Assembly: GCA_020047835.1 (NCBI GenBank)
Contig: JAIFNJ010000005.1
Location: 1-17,429, forward strand
Direction of reading: 5' to 3'
DNA length: 17,429 nt
Source: Bacteroidota bacterium
Lineage (GTDB): Bacteria; Bacteroidota; Bacteroidia; Bacteroidales; SZUA-534
Below are positions 14,147 to 17,429 of this stretch, piece by piece. The notes beneath the pieces were generated by a model. The model worked only from the letters and a program-made list of their open reading frames with translations. It was not told the DNA's origin and did no database searches. How positions within the stretch are numbered: the stretch's first letter is position 1; each line of letters begins with the position of its first letter. A program made the translations under genes and the position numbers.

Positions 14147-16192
14147 ATGAAAGATCCTCAGATTATAATTCAAGATCCCTGGTTAGCTCCTTATAAAAAT
14201 GTTATTAAACATCGGATGCAGATATTTGAAGACAAAAGGAATCAAATACTCCAAAATAACCTTGCCAATTTATATGATTTTGCTAATGGGCATCATAGTT
14301 TTGGATGTTTTGCTGAATCTGAGTTTATAGTTTTTCGGGAATGGTTGCCCAATGCAAAGCAAGTATTTTTAATTGGCGACTTTTCACAATGGCAAACAAA
14401 GGTTGAATTTGCATTTAAATCCATCGAAAATGGAGTTTGGGAATTAAGAGTTGGTTCATCTATAATTCATCATCAAGATATCTATAAACTTAAGGTATTT
14501 TGGGATGGAGGAGAAGGGGAACGAATTCCGGCATGGACACGAAGAGTGGTTCAGGACAATACCACGCATATTTTCAGTGCTCAAGTTTGGTTGCCAAAAA
14601 ATGAATTTAAATGGAAACACCAGTTAAAAACTACCCATGCAGCGCCCATAATTTATGAAGCGCATATTGGTATGTCTGGTGAAGAAGAGAAAGTATCGAG
14701 TTTTATCGATTTTAAAAATTCGATTTTACCCAGGATACATAAACTAGGGTATAATACTATTCAGTTGATGGCTATTCAGGAACATCCTTATTATGGTTCC
14801 TTTGGATATCATGTAAGCAGTCTTTTTGCGGTAAGTTCTCGTTTTGGAACACCTGAAGAATTGAAAGAACTAATTGACGAAGCACACTTACTTGGAATTC
14901 GTGTAATTATGGATGTTGTACATTCTCATGCAGTAAAAAATGAAACCGAGGGACTTGGAAGATATGATGGAACCCGGTATCAGTTTTTTCATGATGGACC
15001 TCGAGGTGAGCATCCGGCTTGGGATTCGTATTGTTACAATTATAGCAAAAATGAAGTAATACATTTTCTATTATCTAACTTAAAATTCTGGCTCGAAGAA
15101 TACCATTTTGATGGTTTTCGGTTCGATGGTGTAACCAGTATGCTTTATTTTGACCACGGTTTAGGCCGCGATTTTACCAATTATAGTTACTATTTCGATG
15201 GGGGTCAAGATGAAGATGCATTGGTATATTTGATGTTAGCAAACCAATTAATAGCAGAAGTTAATCCGTTTGCCTTATCCATTGCAGAAGAAATGAGTGG
15301 CTATCCGGGAATAGCTACCAAAGTAGCCGATGGTGGAATTGGATTTAATTATCGATTGGCAATGGGAATTCCCGATTTTTGGATTAAAACATTGAAAGAG
15401 AAAGAAGATGAATCGTGGGATTTAGGAAAGATATATCATGAGTTAACCTCGAAGCGTGCAGAAGAAAAAGTAATATCTTACGCTGAGTCGCATGATCAAG
15501 CTTTAGTTGGGGACAAGACAATTGCCTTTCGACTCATGGATAAAGACATGTATTTCCACATGTTAATTGATGATACTAACTTAATTATTGATAGGGGTAT
15601 CACATTGCATAAAATGATTCGCCTTATTACTCTTACAACTGGCGGTGGCGGTTATCTTAATTTTATGGGCAATGAATTTGGACACCCTGAATGGGTTGAT
15701 TTTCCAAGAGAAGGAAATGGCTGGTCCTATAAATATGCAACCCGGCAATGGAGTCTTGTTGATAGGGAAGATCTTAAATACCAGTTTCTAAATGAATTTG
15801 ATAAGGCGATGATTCACCTTGCTCTTAAGAATGATCTGTTAAACGTATTTCCTTTTTATCTTCAAAAAATAAATGAACCCGATAAAATCATTGCATATTC
15901 CCGCTCAAACTTAGTGTTTGTTTTTAATTTTCATGCTACTAAAAGTTATACGGATTATGGAATACCTGTTGCCGAAGGCCGCTACAAGTATATTTTAGGT
16001 AGTGATGAATTGAGATTTGGAGGTTTTGGCCGGATTGATGAAACCCAAAACTATCACTCATTACTAATCTCTGATAAAAACAAAGACCAACAAATAAAAT
16101 TATATCTTCCATCGCGCACCGTAACTGTATTAGAAAAGTTACCCATTCCAAGTGTTTACGATAAATTACAAAAGGTATTGAAGAAAAAATAA
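14147..16192 (+). CDS. glgB: 1,4-alpha-glucan (glycogen) branching enzyme
   Basis: Cuts alpha-1,4-glucan chains and re-attaches them by alpha-1,6 bonds in glycogen synthesis, in the cytoplasm. The 681-residue protein has a CBM48 domain at about 60-145 (E-W-L-P-N-A-K-Q-V-F-L-I-G-D-F) and then a GH13 barrel. All four GH13 regions are present: D-V-V-H-S-H at 256-261, G-F-R-F-D-G-V-T-S at 323-331 with nucleophile D327, I-A-E-E-M-S-G at 379-385 with acid/base E381, and S-H-D at 448-450. G-N-E-F-G-H-P-E at 508-515 and the C-terminal beta-sandwich follow. Sequence character (Y-H-V-S-S-L-F-A-V-S-S-R-F-G-T, E-S-H-D-Q) fits the plant/animal-like GH13_8 group common in Bacteroidota rather than the E. 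coli-like group. No glgA or glgC is adjacent. No terminator is evident downstream. Confidence 0.96.
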   Translation: MKDPQIIIQDPWLAPYKNVIKHRMQIFEDKRNQILQNNLANLYDFANGHHSFGCFAESEFIVFREWLPNAKQVFLIGDFSQWQTKVEFAFKSIENGVWELRVGSSIIHHQDIYKLKVFWDGGEGERIPAWTRRVVQDNTTHIFSAQVWLPKNEFKWKHQLKTTHAAPIIYEAHIGMSGEEEKVSSFIDFKNSILPRIHKLGYNTIQLMAIQEHPYYGSFGYHVSSLFAVSSRFGTPEELKELIDEAHLLGIRVIMDVVHSHAVKNETEGLGRYDGTRYQFFHDGPRGEHPAWDSYCYNYSKNEVIHFLLSNLKFWLEEYHFDGFRFDGVTSMLYFDHGLGRDFTNYSYYFDGGQDEDALVYLMLANQLIAEVNPFALSIAEEMSGYPGIATKVADGGIGFNYRLAMGIPDFWIKTLKEKEDESWDLGKIYHELTSKRAEEKVISYAESHDQALVGDKTIAFRLMDKDMYFHMLIDDTNLIIDRGITLHKMIRLITLTTGGGGYLNFMGNEFGHPEWVDFPREGNGWSYKYATRQWSLVDREDLKYQFLNEFDKAMIHLALKNDLLNVFPFYLQKINEPDKIIAYSRSNLVFVFNFHATKSYTDYGIPVAEGRYKYILGSDELRFGGFGRIDETQNYHSLLISDKNKDQQIKLYLPSRTVTVLEKLPIPSVYDKLQKVLKKK

Positions 16193-16261
16193 ATGTTTAG
16201 AGCTAAAATATTGCGTTTAATAATTGGAGTTCTTTTAATGCACTCAGTACAATTAAGATAA
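16193..16261 (+). CDS. Possible 22-residue hydrophobic peptide directly after glgB
   Basis: An ATG begins on the base immediately after the glgB TAA and opens 22 codons before a TAA. The peptide is MFRAKILRLIIGVLLMHSVQ followed by L-R, with a basic start and a hydrophobic centre like a signal peptide or a tiny membrane peptide. It could be the remnant of a longer secreted protein or chance. There is no other evidence that it is made. Confidence 0.2.
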   Translation: MFRAKILRLIIGVLLMHSVQLR

Positions 16262-16279
16262 ATCAAGCGAGTTAATGGC

Positions 16280-17233
16280 TTACTTAGTTTTGGTCTTTAT
16301 ATTTTTTCTAAGTGATAGTGTTGTTCCTGAATCAGGCTGAGTTCCGAATTCAATATTATTTTTCTTATAAAGATGTTTCAATTTAATCCCGAATTTTTGT
16401 GAAACATCATACATGGTTTCGCCCTCCGGTAGGGTATAATATTTATCATCAATGGCTGCATTCCGGCGTTTTGGTTGAAGATACAATCTATTTCCGTTAA
16501 TTAATTTGGCATTTTTTTGTAGTTCATTGTATTTATACAATTGCCAAACCATCATTTCATGCTTTTCAGCAATAGATTCAAATGTATCCCCTGACTTCAC
16601 TATAACATAGTCAATCCGATTATAGGTTAACACATCGTTATTAAAAGGATTGATTGAATTCTCAGTATTATTAGAACTAGGTTTTGATTTTTTATTTTTT
16701 GAGGAGTGTACCTGAGGCTTAAAACTTTTATCATCAAAGCGGTACAATTCACTTTCATCAATTATTTTTATAAGTAAGGCATCGTATTGTTTATTAGTTG
16801 CATATCCGGCTTTTTTTAATCCTTGCGCCCAGCTTTTATAATCGGTGGTTTTATAATTAAACAAAAAATCATATCGGGTATGTTGAGTTAAAAAATCGGA
16901 ATGATCGCGAAAGGAATCTTCCGCATTTTTATATTTTCTGAAACATTCATTGGGTTTATCATCATCGTAATGAAAAGTCTTTCCGGTCCAATCATTATGA
17001 CATTTAATACCAAAGTGGTTGTTTGCCACCGTTGCTAAAATACTATTTCCATTGTCTGATTCTAAAATTCCTTGAGCTAATGTAATGCTTGCAGGAATTC
17101 CAGATCTTTTCATTTCATCAACTGCAATATATTGGTATTTAGATACATAATCGTTTCTTGTAAGTTTTGACTGGCAAAAAACCTCAACGGCATTGAATAA
17201 AAAAACGGATGCTATAATTAATTTAATGTACAT
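16280..17233 (-). CDS. Secreted glucosaminidase with two LysM domains
   Basis: Probably an N-acetylglucosaminidase-type peptidoglycan hydrolase acting in the periplasm. Of its 317 residues, the first 20 or so form a signal peptide (hydrophobic I-I-A-S-V-F-L-F ending near V-F-C-Q). Residues of about 30-165 match the glucosaminidase (FlgJ/Mannosyl-glycoprotein endo-beta-N-acetylglucosaminidase) fold. E58 in A-Q-G-I-L-E-S-D is the expected catalytic glutamate, with N-N-H-F-G-I-K-C at 71-78 and Y-D-F-L-F at 121-125 followed by W-A-Q-G-L-K-K-A-G-Y-A-T at 135-146. A Ser/Lys/Asn-rich linker (about 172-200) leads to LysM 1 (about 209-254, Y-V-I-V-K-S-G-D-T-F) and a weaker LysM 2 (about 264-308, Y-Y-T-L-P-E-G-E-T). 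LysM domains bind N-acetylglucosamine in glycan chains. It stands alone, convergent with glgB. The 196 bases upstream to the window end show no further gene that I can support. Confidence 0.93.
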   Translation of the reverse strand: MYIKLIIASVFLFNAVEVFCQSKLTRNDYVSKYQYIAVDEMKRSGIPASITLAQGILESDNGNSILATVANNHFGIKCHNDWTGKTFHYDDDKPNECFRKYKNAEDSFRDHSDFLTQHTRYDFLFNYKTTDYKSWAQGLKKAGYATNKQYDALLIKIIDESELYRFDDKSFKPQVHSSKNKKSKPSSNNTENSINPFNNDVLTYNRIDYVIVKSGDTFESIAEKHEMMVWQLYKYNELQKNAKLINGNRLYLQPKRRNAAIDDKYYTLPEGETMYDVSQKFGIKLKHLYKKNNIEFGTQPDSGTTLSLRKNIKTKTK

Positions 17234-17429
17234 AAACCTAATTTAAATGGTCGAAAATAAGTATTTTACTTAGTTACCATTCGTTTCAAATTAAAAACTT
17301 CTTAAATAGTAATTAACAGGTTCAACCTATTTCTCGAAATAATGTTTTAACTATGAAAACCATTTACAAGATATCCATCCCTATTATAACTAATAAATTA
17401 GAATAAAAGTCTAAATTGTCATTGAATTT

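Noticed and set aside
17353..17406. 17-codon plus-strand frame starting MKTIYKISIP
   Set aside because: No promoter, no longer coding context and no family resemblance; expected by chance in AT-rich DNA.

Overview
The window looks like a low-GC chromosomal segment from a member of the Bacteroidota, most likely the order Bacteroidales. This rests on protein character (a DoxX-type membrane protein with a C-terminal thioredoxin-like domain between tmk and tpiA, a folP-cdaA pair, ATP-dependent PEP carboxykinase). It also rests on several upstream regions that carry the Bacteroidota-type promoter pattern TTTG / TAnnTTTG. No phage, insertion sequence, CRISPR array, tRNA or rRNA gene was seen. Most of the content is core metabolism.

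Layout, left to right. Bases 1-2939 (minus strand) hold tmk, the DoxX-like membrane protein and tpiA, ending in a clear intrinsic terminator, followed by the 5' end of prmA, which runs off the window. Divergent from this, on the plus strand, are folP and cdaA (3100-4739). FolP appears to have lost its C-terminal end, including the conserved R-x-H-D motif. A bidirectional hairpin separates cdaA from the minus-strand genes plsY, pckA and fmt, each apparently its own transcription unit.

Bases 8489-11920 form a tidy two-gene minus-strand unit with a recognisable promoter and a strong terminator. The first gene encodes a soluble histidine kinase with an N-terminal cyclic-nucleotide-binding-type domain. 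The second encodes a 689-residue protein made of about six charged helical repeats of roughly 69 residues, joined to a GH16 glucanase-like domain. That domain's catalytic motif reads E-I-D-V-F-K where GH16 enzymes have a final glutamate. This pair is the most unusual thing in the window and the best candidate for something not well described.

Bases 12072-13906 hold a second tight two-gene unit, an isocitrate/isopropylmalate-type dehydrogenase followed after one base by an HD-domain protein. The HD motif is C-D rather than H-D. The unit ends in a hairpin with a perfect 20-bp stem. The window closes with glgB (glycogen branching enzyme, plus strand) and a secreted glucosaminidase with two LysM domains (minus strand).

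Functionally the region combines central carbon metabolism (tpiA, pckA, the dehydrogenase, glgB), folate and thymidylate supply (folP, tmk), c-di-AMP signalling (cdaA), phospholipid synthesis (plsY), translation (fmt, prmA) and cell-wall turnover. For three genes the longest open frame begins with TTG, but an in-frame ATG a few codons downstream is the better start and is used here.
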